Part shown: one piece after another, positions 36,901 to 49,700 of the stretch
Layout of the letters: every line of letters starts with the position of its first letter
Numbering within the stretch: the first letter of the stretch is position 1
Source of the DNA: Stenocarpella maydis
Lineage: Eukaryota; Ascomycota; Sordariomycetes; Diaporthales; Diaporthaceae
Direction of reading: 5' to 3'
DNA length: 64,000 bases
Assembly: GCA_002270565.1 (NCBI GenBank)
Contig: NQMI01000049.1
Location: forward strand, 97,749 to 161,748
Notes under the pieces: model-generated
What the model was told of the DNA's origin: nothing
What the model saw: only the letters and a program-made list of their open reading frames with translations
Databases searched by the model: none
Made by a program: the position numbers and the translations under genes

Positions 36901-39367
36901 AGAAACCTCCATTCTGCTGCTGCTGCTGCTGCTGCTCCTCCTCTGGTCCGCCTTTACTTTCTTTCCCCGGTACCGATGGAGATCCCCCTCGTCATAGCTG
37001 AGGGTTACGGCCCACAACAACCAGGAGAAAGGGAAGGAGAAGAGGAGGGGCGGGCAGAAGAAAAGAGGGAGGCAGAGAGCACTGCTAATCTTGACGACGA
37101 GCCTTGGGGATGCGGTCGGATGGTGACAGTGTCACGAGGCTCGAGACTGCGGCTCGTCTGCGCACACGCTCAAGGCGGCAGTCAAGCCGTCAGGCCCGCC
37201 TGTTCGGGTGCAATGGTCGCTGGCGCCTAGTCCCCGAAAAGCCCTAGCTTCCCGCCACCTCAAACACCCAAGCGACCACCCGGGCTTAGCTCCTCTCCCG
37301 CCAGACGCCCCTCGTTCCTTATCATGCCTGCGCTGCTTGCTGCTGTACTTTGCCGTGCCAATGCAAAATGTTTCATCGGGACACGCGCACATGCACACAT
37401 ACGTTATTTCACCCCGTCACTTGCCGGAACTGCGAAATCTCGTATGCCCATGCCGCCCCGCCCCTGGAATATGCAGCTGGATCAACAAGTGGCTGCATGC
37501 CTTACTGGACAGGGCACCTCCATATGCGTGCCTCGACGCCGTGCCATTGGACCGCCCAGGTGACGCCTTGATGAGCAATCATGCGGCGCGACTTGGCCAG
37601 CTCCCAATTGGGTGCAGCATCCTCTGCGAAACCAGACAGACAAACAAACAAACAAATAAAAGGCCTGCTTAGGAGTGTGCAAGGTGACGACAACAAGGAA
37701 AGAGAGGGGGGGGGGGCTAGACGTGCAACCATAGGAGGGATAGTTGTATTGTGTTGCAGGGGCAAGAGAAACGAGCCCACTGGACCCGATTGCACCGCCC
37801 GCGGGCCACTGGCATGTCAGAACGGGGCAGTCAACCCAAGTGATGACGCGCTGGCGCCATGGAAGGCCCCGTCGAGAGCCCGGCAGCTGAGAAATCGAGC
37901 CCCGTTGCATTCCGCGATGCCGCGCGACGCTTCAGCTGACGAGGGCGGGCGGGCATGCAGGCAGGGGGGAGGGGAAAGGGACAAAAAAAGGCGAGGGCCG
38001 ACTCATGACCCATGATCCTCTTTGGGGTTTTTTTTGTTGTTTTTCGACGAGCAATTCTCACACAACCGACGTACCTTTCGCTGTATTGCCAGGGGTAGGG
38101 CCTCAAACTCCTCGCGCGTCAGTGGTGGAGGTCCACCGCCCTCCGATGTGTTGGTCGGCTCCTTCGCATCCTTCAAAACGCCAAATGGCGCCGCGGAAGC
38201 AGACCGCGGCGGCGGCGTCCTGCCCTCGTGGATCTCGACCGCCGTGCCGTCGTCGCTGATTCGCTTCCAGGTCATGCCCGAGTCCACGCCGGCCTCGACC
38301 AGCCTCGCCACAGACACGTCATCCTGCTGCTGCTGCTGCTGCTGCTGCTGCCCTTTCCTGCCCCAGAGCCCGGTGAAGGGGTTCGACGTGCGCGCGAGGT
38401 TCTTGGGTGCCGAGCGTGGCCTCAGGTGGCCGGTGCTGTGGTGGTGGTGATGGCGGTGAGGGTCCGTCGCGATGCCACCGGCGGAAGATTCCCACGTCGA
38501 CGACAGGAAGGCCGACCCTTCGCTGCTGTGGCCGAGCGCGGGCAGCTCTGGCATCGTCTTGGGAGGCATGTGGCGGCAGGTGAGTGTGCGGCGGGGATCG
38601 GTGCGGCGCGGCAGGTTCGGAGAGCCCTCGGGGCTCTCTGGCAAGGCGTCGAAGAAGGCCTCGAGCGAGAATGGACGGCGTTCGGCAGGTGAAGAGGGAC
38701 GGTCCAGAAGAGTCGGCGCCCAGGTCGAGGTCGAGGTGGATGGTGAGCTCGACCGAGGGGAGCCCGTGCCGCTTAAGTCTGCCCCTAAGTCGTCCCCGCC
38801 CCCGTCCTCTAGGAGATGCAGATGGGCCCACCGGCGGTGCCGGAGGTGGGAGGGCCTGTCAGTGTCGCTCGCCTTGGCCGCTGCCAGCTGGAGGACCGCG
38901 TTCTCGTAGCACTCGGCCTGGGTTGCGTGCTTCAGGCGCAGTCTGGCGAGGTCCCGGAAGGAGTGCAGTCGGTTCAGGCCCTCTTGAAAGACGGCGCCGT
39001 TGGTGGGAGAAGGGGACAGTGGCGGCGGGTCGGGAGCAGTGGTTATTAGAAGGTGGTGACTGCGGTGGTGGGATGGGGGTCGCTGGGGGTGGTGGTTTCC
39101 TGCGAGTCCCGGCTCATGGCATCCTAAATCATCCACGGCACCGGACAGCCAGGGCGCAGAATCGAGGCTGGTACGCGATGTGGCATTCGTCGAAACCCCA
39201 GACTGGGTAATAACCGTGCCGAGTCCGACTGCTGGGACTGCCTCGTCGACCCCTTGCACTTGCACCTGCACTGGGCGTGCGGTGGGCGGCTCGACGTCCA
39301 GGCTGCGCATTTCGCTGGCTGTGGGCTGGGCGGGCAGGGGGGCAGGGGGGCTTGCCTCGCTACTCAT
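33993..39367 (-). CDS. Conserved fungal protein of unknown function, split by a 2.48-kb intron
   Basis: I do not know its function. Proposed exons on the minus strand: 39367-38075 (431 codons) and 35591-33993 (533 codons with stop), giving 963 residues. Exon 1 ends LPLAIQRK before a GTACGT donor. Exon 2 starts YFSTLERLRFAQ after a CTAAC branch point and TTCCAG, both in phase 0. The 3' part alone has no usable ATG: a stop lies in frame just upstream of 35591. Features: a Pro/Ser/Thr-rich, largely disordered N-terminus, a His run near 300, poly-Gln (about 340-348, from CTG repeats), poly-Asp blocks (about 776-790, from GTC repeats), and a conserved-looking C-terminus with SREMTLRMTLTRPDL, EQIYGWQAAQ and GFMKRIFNRVRR. 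No signal peptide or membrane segment. An in-frame ATG at 39466 would add 33 residues; 39367 has the better context. If the intron is wrong, these are two genes. Confidence 0.6.
35592..38074 (-). other. Proposed giant intron (2483 bases)
   Basis: GT at 38074-38073, AG at 35593-35592, branch-like CTAAC about 25 bases before the acceptor. Inside are homopolymers (a C run at 36620-36636, G runs near 35820 and 37709), a (CTG)8 run at 36911-36934, a (CAAA)n stretch near 37640 and overlapping short frames with no recognised domain. It is normal GC, not AT-rich, so it is not an RIP-damaged insertion. It could hide small extra exons, a nested RNA or an alternative promoter. Confidence 0.5.
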
Positions 39368-40874
39368 GCTTAGCCCAGTGATAATTTGGTCGGGGGTTGC
39401 AATTTGCCCAAGCTGCAGGCCCTCGATATGGCGTGGTCGGCTCCACCTGCGAGCTGGCAGCTGCATGTGATGGCCCTGTTGCGACCCCGAACCTGCAAGG
39501 TACACCCCACCCAAGGGACCACCTCCGCGTGTCGACGCCCGGTGCAGCAAGGTAAAAAAGAAAATTAAAAAAAAATAATAATAACAACAATAATAACGAA
39601 GGTAAAAAAAAGAAAAGAAAAGAAGTATGTGTAAGAGTGAAAAGAGGCGCCCCCCCCGGCCCCCCGAGGTGGGTCCTTGTCCCTGTCTGTTGGTTGGTTT
39701 GACCGACCTGAAAGAAAAAAAAAAAACACAGGCTCTCACCGTGGGCGACTCGTGCGCAGAGTGCCTGTGAGGATCAGATCCAAGTCGGGCTCTCGCGTCT
39801 CCTCGGTTGCTGTCAAGCGTGTCTCACCACCGCCTGCTGACCGGCGACTGCGCAGTAGCTACTTAAGTATATAAAAATACCGGCACACACAACAAGAAAA
39901 CAGCCGACGCTCAGACTCGACGTCTATGGTTACAGCTGTTAGAGCGCACGCCTCGTCCCAGCATCATGCCCCTGCAGACAGCGGTTCCGCTGGACAGCCC
40001 GCAGCACCACGAGGGCTTGCTGATGACTGCCGGCCGACGTTGGAGCTTCGCCGGGCATGGATTGTTTCTCCCTGTCTGCTCTTAGTCCGGCGCCACACCC
40101 AAGAGACTAGTCCTCGAACTCAGCAAGCCACCAACCAGCTGTCCCGGCTGCAGGCGGCTGGTGAGTGTGTTGTGGGCAGGCTAGACAGTCGAGGCACGTC
40201 TAAAAGCCCATATCACATCACGGAGTCGTCCTACCCTCCTCTCATGCCAAGGCCGGCCACTGGCCGCCTGCAGAGGAACGCGGTGCTGCTGCAGCACGGG
40301 ATCAACAGTTTCACAACTTGTGCTCTGCTGTGTCACCTGCAGCATAAGCACACCTCCCGTGGCGCACGGATCTGCTGCTTTTCATCTCGTCTAGACTAGA
40401 CAGACTATCCCGAACAACTTCTGTGTCCGACGGGGGCGCGCACTCTCTAACCCCTTCTCCTCCCCCCCCCCTCTCTCTCTCACCCCTCCCCATATATATA
40501 CATATATTACATATACATATATATAATCGGGCTACCGCCCTCTTGCATCAAGAACACACGGCCGCCTTGCAATTGTGGTACAAAGAAAACAGACGGTGAT
40601 TGTCTGGGCACGGACGGCTGGCCCTGTCAGTGCGCCGTACCCGAGCAGGCACTATCGCCGGGCAGACATACATATAGCCCCCCCCCCAACCCATGTCGCG
40701 GCTATAGCCACCAATGTATAACAACATTCTCGAGCGCCGCGCACTGCACAAGGTTTGGCACTACTGTGCAGCACACGGAAGTGTCATTCTGGCAGATGGA
40801 CAGAATTGGCCGAGCTGCTGAAGAGCATGGTGATATTGGCTGCTGCGTACATCCAGCAGCACCAGAAGCACCAC

Positions 40875-40906
<32 letters not shown>

Positions 40907-43900
40907 CACTGGTGTTGTCCCCTTGACCCCTGTCGGCCCAAGGTGCACGCTGCCGGCATTCCCTACACCTCGTGTCATCTCAGCCGTCCCAAAACGGCTA
41001 CTTGTTAAAGCCAGACGGAGATTCTGTGGTCACACCTACACTAGCCCATGGGGGTTCCACCGAGGTGCGCTAAGCACGATCTGATGGAGTCTCAATCTGC
41101 TGGGTTGCTGGGTTGCTGGGCGGCGGGCTCAGAGGGTGCCACAAAGGGGCTCACGGGAATCATTATCGTGCATACGGATAGATATGCTACGGTATCTGCC
41201 GTGATGGGCCCAGCGGCCACACAGGTCTGCCAGTCAGCGTGTCAGGCCAGCACCCACTCGCTGGGGTGACTGACTCTCGGCCCGCGTGCAAAAGGAAGAA
41301 GGGATTCATCTGGGCTGACGAGACTGCACGCGGTACGTAATGCAGAGGCGGTGGCTGGTGGGGGGGGAGGTGGACCCCTTGGGGACAGTCCGGCGCCTGG
41401 CTGGCCGGGATGACCCCACGGTGTGCGCTTGAGCGTCGAGCGGCCCTGATGTGACCATATCGCGGAAGAACCATTGAATCTTGTGCCGTCCCATCCTGCT
41501 TGTCGTCGGTTCCATGGGCAGTGAGTGGGTGGAGAATGAGAATTGGACGAGGGGTGGCTGATTCGTCCACGTGCCCGGGCACTACGTGATTGATTGTTCT
41601 CGAGAGATTCGCTCGTCTCGGGAACCCACGTGGTGACAGCCAGCCACGCCCCTGGTGGTTTTTTTTTTTTAAAAAAAAACAGAAAGAACAAGTGCTTGTC
41701 CCGTTCCTGGGCTAGCGGTGCGCCTGGACTCTCGATGGTGGCGACCAGAGGCTCCGCCCCGGTGTGTGAGGCCTTACACTAGCCAAGCAGGCTAACCCCG
41801 TGCCAAAAGCCGCTCTGCCTCGTCGTGTGTGCGTGTTCGTGTCGCGACGTTGCATACTTTTTCTTGCCCCCCCCCCTCAACTAATTGAACGCCCACATCA
41901 GCCTTTGGCGCAGGCACCTCAGATGCTGCCCGGGCGTGCTCTAGCCGCTCTTGGGACCTGTCACATTATGGCTGTTTTGAGGCCCTGGGAAATGGGTGGT
42001 CGGTCCGTCGCCGGGTTGGTTCGAGCAGACCGGACCGGTTGCCGCCCTGACCAACGTGGTCTTCAGCCTTCAGCCTCAGCAGGGCCCTGGAGAACATGGC
42101 CAGCGTCAATCGGCGACCACCCGAGCCCCCAGCGGGAATCCGGCCCCGAGACAAGAGTTCCTTCGTCGAGGGTTGGGTTCAGCCTTCTCCGTGGCGCCCT
42201 GAGCTCAGGATTCAGCCGGCGCTGGCAGGATTTCTATCCTGTCGCATCCGAAGGATCAAAGACTGCTCCCACGCACAAACATGAATAAGCTTAAATCTTG
42301 CGCGATGCTTTCGTATAGTCATGGGGCTTTGATGACAAGGTGTCAGTTTTAAGCTATCTTTGAAACACTGGGGTTTATTTTGGTACGGTCCGTGACGAGC
42401 GAGCGGTATCTCATCTCAGGCGACGTGAAGGCGGGTCGACTTGGGCTACTCAGCCCTACCAATCTTGTGCGCATGATTTCCTGCTTTGTGCACGTATTAC
42501 CAGACCTGTACGTCGGGTTTGTGCTTGGTGTCCTCTCAGTCCGCCGGCCCCTGGCCTAGGATGAATGCGATATCCAACGTGTTCCTGATTGAAAAACGCG
42601 CACGCCAAGGGTGCGAGAAGCGATGGACTGTCACCTTCTGATTAATATAACTTAGTTTTTTGCTGTCACAGGAGGTACCGTACGTGTTAAATTATAGCAA
42701 TTAAATAACCAAAGCCTATACCAGCGTGCCAGTCGTCGCCAACAGCCTTTCCACGCCCCCAACCATTCATCTCTTGCTGATTACCTAGGTATTCTCTATT
42801 AAAACACCTGGTGCCCTTTGATCATCACAATCCTGTTGAAACTGCACGCAACAATATCTGGCAACCGCTGCAATTCGGCAGTGGACCAGCTCATTAGAGG
42901 GTAATGTCGACCAGAAAGCCCCTACGGTCACCTGAGACGGGCTGAGTTCTCGGTGCAAATCTCTTTGGGGAGCGTCGGAATTACTACTCATCAGAACGAG
43001 CCCATCCGTAAGAAAAGCACCTTCGCAGAAGATGTGGATGGGGACAGAAGAGATTGACACCTGATCAGGACAGTGTCACGAGGAATATCCACGAGGTCCG
43101 AGCCCTTGATGAGTGCTTTTACGGCATATCTCGGCGCATTCCCAATCATCCTTTGGTGTTTATCACAGCGTTTGAGAGCGCCAGAGGGGGATGGCCCCCC
43201 ACATCGTCGGCCTCGGATCCATCTTCCGGCGGTTACATATGTACGGTCGCGGGACATGGCAGAGGCATTCCTCCATCGCGGAAACACAAAAACAACAGAA
43301 CGAAGCGTGCACCTATTTACGGGTTGCAATGACCCATGGGTCCAATTTACTAGGGAGTTCAGGGACTCACCTGTTCTGCCCTATCATGCCATCCTCATTT
43401 CCCCCATCCGTTCCCCTGCGATTGCGGCCCCGACGGTGGCCCCGCCTGGCTCCTGGGTGATGAGATATCAGCCCTCATACAACAACTAGTAAAATGCCTC
43501 TTATTGGCATCGTCCACGGCCGTATCTACCATCGGTCATGTGAGCAGACCATCCGCGGCTTGTAGTCACAGCTTTTCCAAGCAGGCACTGTGGCCCCCGG
43601 ACCGGCCGGGGGTGAACAGCACAGACATTTTGGCGAGATTGCAAGTGATCAATCCTGCGCGACACCCGTGGGGAAGATCGGATGCTTTCATAGATCCTGT
43701 GGAGGCCCGTCTCGAAATCCGCCCACGGCAGGTCAACTGGCGGACTTTTGGGAGACAGGGGTTATCCTTGGCAAATTTGGACTGCAGCCAATAGTCTTAC
43801 ATCGATTGGCAGGGATGCATCGTCTGTCATTGCACTACCCAACGCTCAGACTGGGAATATCCTGCTGTTGTTTCACTGCTAGCAGTAGTGTAAGTGTACA

Positions 43901-44112
43901 TGATGTTTGAAGAAGAACAAAAGAAACTGAACTTCGTGTTGAATCCAACGCGGAAATTCATTCATTCTCTCGACTAATTCAATGGTGGGTCGCCTTTGAA
44001 ATGAAACAGGACCAAGATGTAGTTGTGGTGAGCGGCGATGAGCGCGTGATAAATACAACCTCTCCTCAAGTTGCCGAATCCTTGCCAGCAGCCCGCACGA
44101 GGCAACACGGTC
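39368..44112. other. 4.7-kb intergenic region, no recognised gene
   Basis: Contains a TATATAAAAA stretch near 39868-39878, a C run then CT-rich run at 40459-40490, an AT-dinucleotide cluster at 40491-40526, (CAG)8 at 40881-40904, and a T-run/A-run pair at about 41659-41680. Open frames reach about 160 codons on both strands but overlap each other and lack motifs. The part next to 39367 presumably includes the promoter and leader of the preceding gene. I looked for tRNA arms and transposon ends and found none. Confidence 0.4.
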
Positions 44113-46000
44113 CTAATCTTCAAGGCTTGCGCGGGCTTCGTGACCGATGGGGTCATAGTAGTTAAACAACTTTGGCTTCTCCCTCGCACCGCGGGCTGCC
44201 GCTGCCAGCGTGACTGCTGGGGCCTTGAACGTTGACACACCAGTCTCACAGTCATATGAGGCGTGACTCGAACCGGGGCGCTTTCCGCCACCTCCAGGAA
44301 GGTCGACAACGAATTGTGGCGTCGCATGGCCGGCGATGGAGCCGCGTATATGGGACTCGATGTCCAGTAGGGTCTGGAGAGGGGTTCGGAAATGCTCGAC
44401 GTGCGGAACCATATCACACATATACACATAATACTACAGTTGTTTAGTAAATGGCGCACAGAAAACGGGTCTGAGGTGGTAGGCTACCGACCGGCGTGAT
44501 ATGGTTGTCCGAAAGCGCCCTTATCAGCGTCGACATGGTCTGGACGTCATCGTTGATGTCCTTCAGGAGCACGGTCTGGTTCCGCACCGTCACGCCCGCC
44601 GCATGTAATTTCTGTCCAGCGGCTTCCGTGATCCATGATATCTCATTTGCGTGATTGAAATGCGTATGCAAAGCCATTGACTTGCCAGCATCTCTCGTCT
44701 TCTGCGAGACTTCAATGAGCGCATCGGCCCAGTCATCGGACTGGTCAAGAAACCGCATCGGTGCAACTGCCAGTCCCTTGGACGCAAAGCGGAAGCGGCG
44801 TATATGAGGGACTGGTAGACATGTCAGCAACGTCTATTCTAATTCTTGGCAGGGTTGGGGGGGGTGGGGGTATTGTGTGGGTTATTGCCTCGTCATCGTA
44901 TACGGTCGTATTGCTGGCCAGATCACTTACCGCTGATCAGAAAGTTTGCGATGTAACGAATTTGTTCAGGGGTGAGGTGGAACGAATCACCTCCTGAGAC
45001 CACAATGTCTTGCAGCTGTGGGTTGCCCTCGATGTAAGTGAAGACCTCATCCCATCTGCGGCGCCCTGGCTTAAACGACCTCTTGGTGACGGTCGCAGTG
45101 TCGGCACCAATGGCATATGCACGAGTGCAGAAGACGCAGTATGTAGGGCAAACGGAGACCGCTGCGAACATGCGAGTTAGCAATGCTTGGATGCACAAAG
45201 AATTGCCAAGAGTCTTTTGCTCACCAAGGAACAAGGCCTTATCTGGGTATCTGTGGACGAGCCCATTCGCAGGCATATCTGCTTCTTCATGCAGAGAGTC
45301 CGGTTTGAGTTTGGGATGATCTGGCAAGAATACTGACTTCAGTGGGAGGAATTGTCGGAAGATTGGGTCATTCCTGGGGTCCTGCCAGTTGATGCGACTG
45401 AGAAGGTAAGGGCTGTTCATAGTATCAGTGTGTGTTCCTTTATTTAAAGGGCTAGGAGACGTGCGTGATGCGAACAGCCATCGTAGACTTCATGATGCCA
45501 AGGAAAACATCTTCGATGAGCTGCTGCTTGGACTGTGCCTCTGCACCATTCGGGACTTCATCAGGCAGCACTGCTTTCAGAAACTCGTGAAGCTTGGAAC
45601 GCCTCTGGATTGTGTTCGCGTCGACCGTGTTCGCAACCTGTCCGTGAGGGTCTCAATCAACCAACTTGAATCGGCAACAGATGGTAAATGAAAATATTGG
45701 CTATTGTAGACATTTACTCACGCTCCAGCGATACGAGAGGAAGTCCTTGGCGGACACGTTACTGTACGCAGGAACCTTGCGCCAGAATTCTTCACCCCAA
45801 GATACAGCCGTCGACACGGGGTTATGTGTGTTGAATAATGAGTTCTTCAGAACCTCATGTGCCGGTTGCCCATCACTTGGGCGGGTGAGTTCATCGTTGA
45901 CACGGGTAGCCAGCCCTCGTCTTTGAGGAATAAGGAGTTTTTGCCGGCGTAGGGACCTCTCAAGGGCTCTAGATAGAACGGCTCTAGTAGCTGCAGGCAT
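44113..46000 (-). CDS. L-lysine 2,3-aminomutase-type radical SAM / PLP enzyme
   Basis: Radical SAM enzyme; relatives convert L-lysine to beta-lysine using a [4Fe-4S] cluster, S-adenosylmethionine and PLP. Exons on the minus strand: 46000-45722, 45637-45465, 45412-45225, 45161-44931, 44811-44492 and 44433-44113, giving 503 residues with all phases consistent. The cluster motif CPTYCVFC has Cys at about 218, 222 and 225. Arg 227 (CTR) corresponds to the substrate-carboxylate Arg of clostridial lysine 2,3-aminomutase. Asp 404 (in CD) and Asp 441 (in VDLPGGGGK) correspond to the two lysine-recognising Asp residues, and Lys 448 to the PLP lysine. Lysine is therefore a reasonable substrate, by analogy only. 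Residues 1-32 look like a mitochondrial presequence (Arg-rich, no acidic run). An ATG at 46096 would add 32 residues. Intron 2 (45464-45413) appears to use a GC donor. Confidence 0.9.
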
Positions 46001-49000
46001 CTTGTTCCCTCTTGTGTGCTCGGTGCTGACCCCAAAGTTATCGTTTGAAGGGTTGTGCTGTATGGTTCGGTTCAACGTGGTCAAGATATTTTCCAAGTTT
46101 GAGGCCTTGAACTAATTCCCTGTGGGTCTCTTTGGTTAGTGTTTTAGAGGAATAACTCTCGAATGAGTGGCCACCAAGTTGGTTTGCAATGCCCTGCGGA
46201 AAGGTATTGTGTCCCGTTGGAGGAGCAGGTGCGCGTAAGGGTCGGTCCGTTCTTGTGTCACCGGCTCAAGCAGCACATACACGAGAAAGTGAAGAGCGGT
46301 GACTACGATTATAGTCTACCCCAGTGTCTCTGGCTTGTTGGACGGAGTATCCTGGTAGATGAGGGGGCTGTTGAAGTAAGTCGGATCCTAATAGTGGTTA
46401 GTAACGAATGTTCGTAACAAGGGAATACTAAATGGACACCTAACGTAGACGTACGTAGGGCAGCTAGAAACGATTACCCGTAAGAGCTTGTAATGCAGAA
46501 AAAGATCTCAGGACTGCCACCGATTCTCCGGATTGGTCCGTATGGAGAAAATCCGAACTCTCCCAGTCTAAAAACGAAAGGAATTGTGGTTCCAGAGAGC
46601 TTGAATCAAAACAAGCAAGGATACTCCTAATATGTACTACGAGTAGTCAACTATCAGTCTTCAGAACCAGGGGAAAACATGGTGGATCAGGCCTTCTTTA
46701 TACTTCTTGTCACTCCAGCTGCCAACGTAGGATGGGACCACCCAGCAGACCGTACATCTTTTTTTACCAGGATGAGCGCCCCCCCCCCCAAAATACCACG
46801 TAGAGACGACCTGGAGACTACGCAGCTGACTTAATCCCCTGAACTGACCAGGCCGATTCCGACAGGCTACCGGCGTGTTGGGTCGACCACTGAATGCGGA
46901 ACCCAAATTGGCCCGGGGTGGTGTGGGACAATGCGCAACCTGGATATTGGAACAAGGCACACACGGCTAGTCTCGCCGGAGAGGACGACAAATGAGAGAC
47001 GCGAATCGCTGCAGACTCCTGCCAACTACATGATCAACCGCTGCGCAGCTGTTGGCCTCAGGTGCGGTGGCCCTTTCCCGAGGCTGCATCTGGGATGACA
47101 ACCCGCCGTTGTGAGTCGGTAATTGCTCGCTATGTGCGCACCTGGTGGGTGAGGCTGTCGAGGATTTCCTATTCATTTGCTGGTCAGCTGGTTGTTCTCT
47201 ACAGTTTCGTATCCAGCATGATTGCTCGTAGGCTGGCGCGCTGCCTGATATGAAGCTTCTGCCTTGGGGCGGTGCTGTTTGTGTTGGCTATTGTGCTGGC
47301 TCAGGCTGCGCCGAGCCGTCGTGGTAGCTCGGCACGCATTCTATCGCAAGGACCCGTCCTCCAAGCCTCTAGGCCAACATGGGAGGTCAAAACTGGCATG
47401 TAATGTTGGATCCAGGAAGCCACTATATGAGGCCACAACCTACGCTCATGGGCGTGGGTGCATCCACTTTCCCTGTAGCCTACATGTAAGATGTGGTCGC
47501 TGTATCGTTATATTGTCTGGAGTCGCGGTGCGTTCCTGGTATCTCGCCGCCTCACCAGAACTGTCGCCGGCTTCTAGAATTTTCCCGGCCGTGTGCTGCT
47601 TCAATTATTGATCATCTCCAGTTGCACGAGAACGGCTGTCCTCCCTCGCCTATCAGTGTTTCAGTTCCTTCGCGCGACACGGCCGAGTCGCACAGCCTTA
47701 GATATCAGAGCCAGCTCCGACTAATCACTCTCGTTGGTGAGTATCGTGGCCAGCTTCACTTGAACTCGGCTGGTTCTGTTCGGGAATATGGTTCAGGTGG
47801 GGATTGTTTACGTCGGTTGCAAGGAAATGAGAGTATTCAAACCACGCTCCATGCTAGGGGATGATCATGCCTGGGCGGCTGGAGCCAAACCCTGCAGACA
47901 GTGACTGGCAACAAGCTATTTTATTGGTATTCCGAGACCAATAGTATTATGGCTCACTCTGGAGACTTCGCCACGAGTTGCGTTTCTGGTACGGCGGGGG
48001 TTGCTCCGGCCGCGCCGGAGTTGGCGACATTTGCCTCGCAGCGTCGTACCGCGTCATTCCAAGTGTCGGCGAGCGCGTCCACGGTACTTTGGGGAGAAAT
48101 GAAGCCATTCCTACTGGTGTCAAATTTTCCGAGCGTAGACGGGACGCGTGCATGGTGTGTAGCGCCTGAGCCCGGCGTGCAGACACTCGGCGCCTATTGA
48201 GCCATCCCAATCAAGTTGCGCTCATGCGCCTGCTCATGAGAGGCATATGCCCTCAAGCCAAGTATCCTGTTTTATTTGGGGCAGTAAACTCATTGTTGTT
48301 TGTGTATCATCGCTTCAAGTTGGGTCGGGTCATCCACGCAACCCGATGCTCCACCTTCAGTCTCACCTGAACAACGCTCACAGATCGACGGATAGAACCG
48401 TGTCGTGATTTCATTTCAGATACTTTTGGGACTCTTAGAAACCGTGCACATCCACGCAGAGGCCACTTAACATCGGGAGAGGGCGACAAGTGGTTGGCTG
48501 GATGAAGCTATTCCAGTGTGGGCGAAGAGTTGCGACCGGTCGTCTGCATCAGAGTGGAGACCGCGGATCCATCCTTCTTCGTCAGGAGGATGAACTTGAG
48601 CATGACGGAACGGAATAGAGGAGGTCTGGTCTTTGGCGAATCAGGGCCAAGGTGGTTGCGAGTTGCTTCGCGACTGGTTGCCTCCGGTCCCGCGGCGGCC
48701 AGTCGTGTGTTGTTCTGCTCTGACCCGACAGTCTGGTAACGTCGTTGATTGACGGAACTGACAATTTAGCCTATCGCCACTGCACCGTTGCCAAGGCCAA
48801 CGTGATCACAGTCGCTCTGCAGACAACCACCGGGGACTGTCGTAGCAGCCCAGCCGGCACGATGGTGGCAAGATCCTGCAGAAGAGCACTGCATGTGTTG
48901 GCTCTGGGTTTCCGTCTGCCATACGGCTGGGAAGGACCACGGGCGCGCTTGCAGCTGCATGCATACTGTACCATTCGTTTGCGCCTGCACGTAGCTCGCG

Positions 49001-49666
49001 TGTGGACAACTGTCTGATAGTATATCCTCCATGTCGGGCCCTTGCGTCTTGTCAGCGATAATCAACGCGGGTTATATCCGGGACCAAGTGTGAGGTACAA
49101 CCTCTGGTCCCGATAAATCCCCCCCCCCCCCCGGCCGAGGAAAGATCCCCGGCCGTGTACGAGTACGGTGGTCAATCCCACTGGATCAGACCAAGCACGA
49201 GAAGTTATCATCATGCCCCTAACCCATGCAGCCAAGTGTCCTTGCCATGGCCGTGCTGTGTGTGTGCGCCCGGAAGAGAAGGAGGCTGGTAGATGCGACA
49301 TGTTTGCCATCCCTCAGCGAGCAGCAAGTCACATCCACCTAAAGTAAGCATGAAGCGACTCGGTGCTCTCATACAAACAGCCTATCGAAGTGAACCAAGA
49401 CCGATCAACACCAATGGTGCCTTCCAGGACACCGGCTAGATATGGCTGACGCAACCAGTGTGTTGCTCAGATCATCCAACAGCAGAGCACTGAGCCAGCC
49501 GCTTCGGAACTCAGTCATGAAACCCGGTCAGGAAGCTGGCGGGACGTCGAAATGGATCTCATGTCTTACCCCCCCCCCGGGGGGGAGGACTGCCCACTTA
49601 AGACATCACCAATGGTACCAGGAATCTGGACCAAGTTGGGCGCTTTTGCAAGTACGATGTGACAAA

Positions 49667-49700
<34 letters not shown>

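Noticed and set aside
44261..44280. GACTCGAACCGGGGCG, resembling the T-arm of a tRNA on the minus strand
   Set aside because: It lies within the last exon of the aminomutase, and no matching acceptor stem or anticodon arm is nearby.
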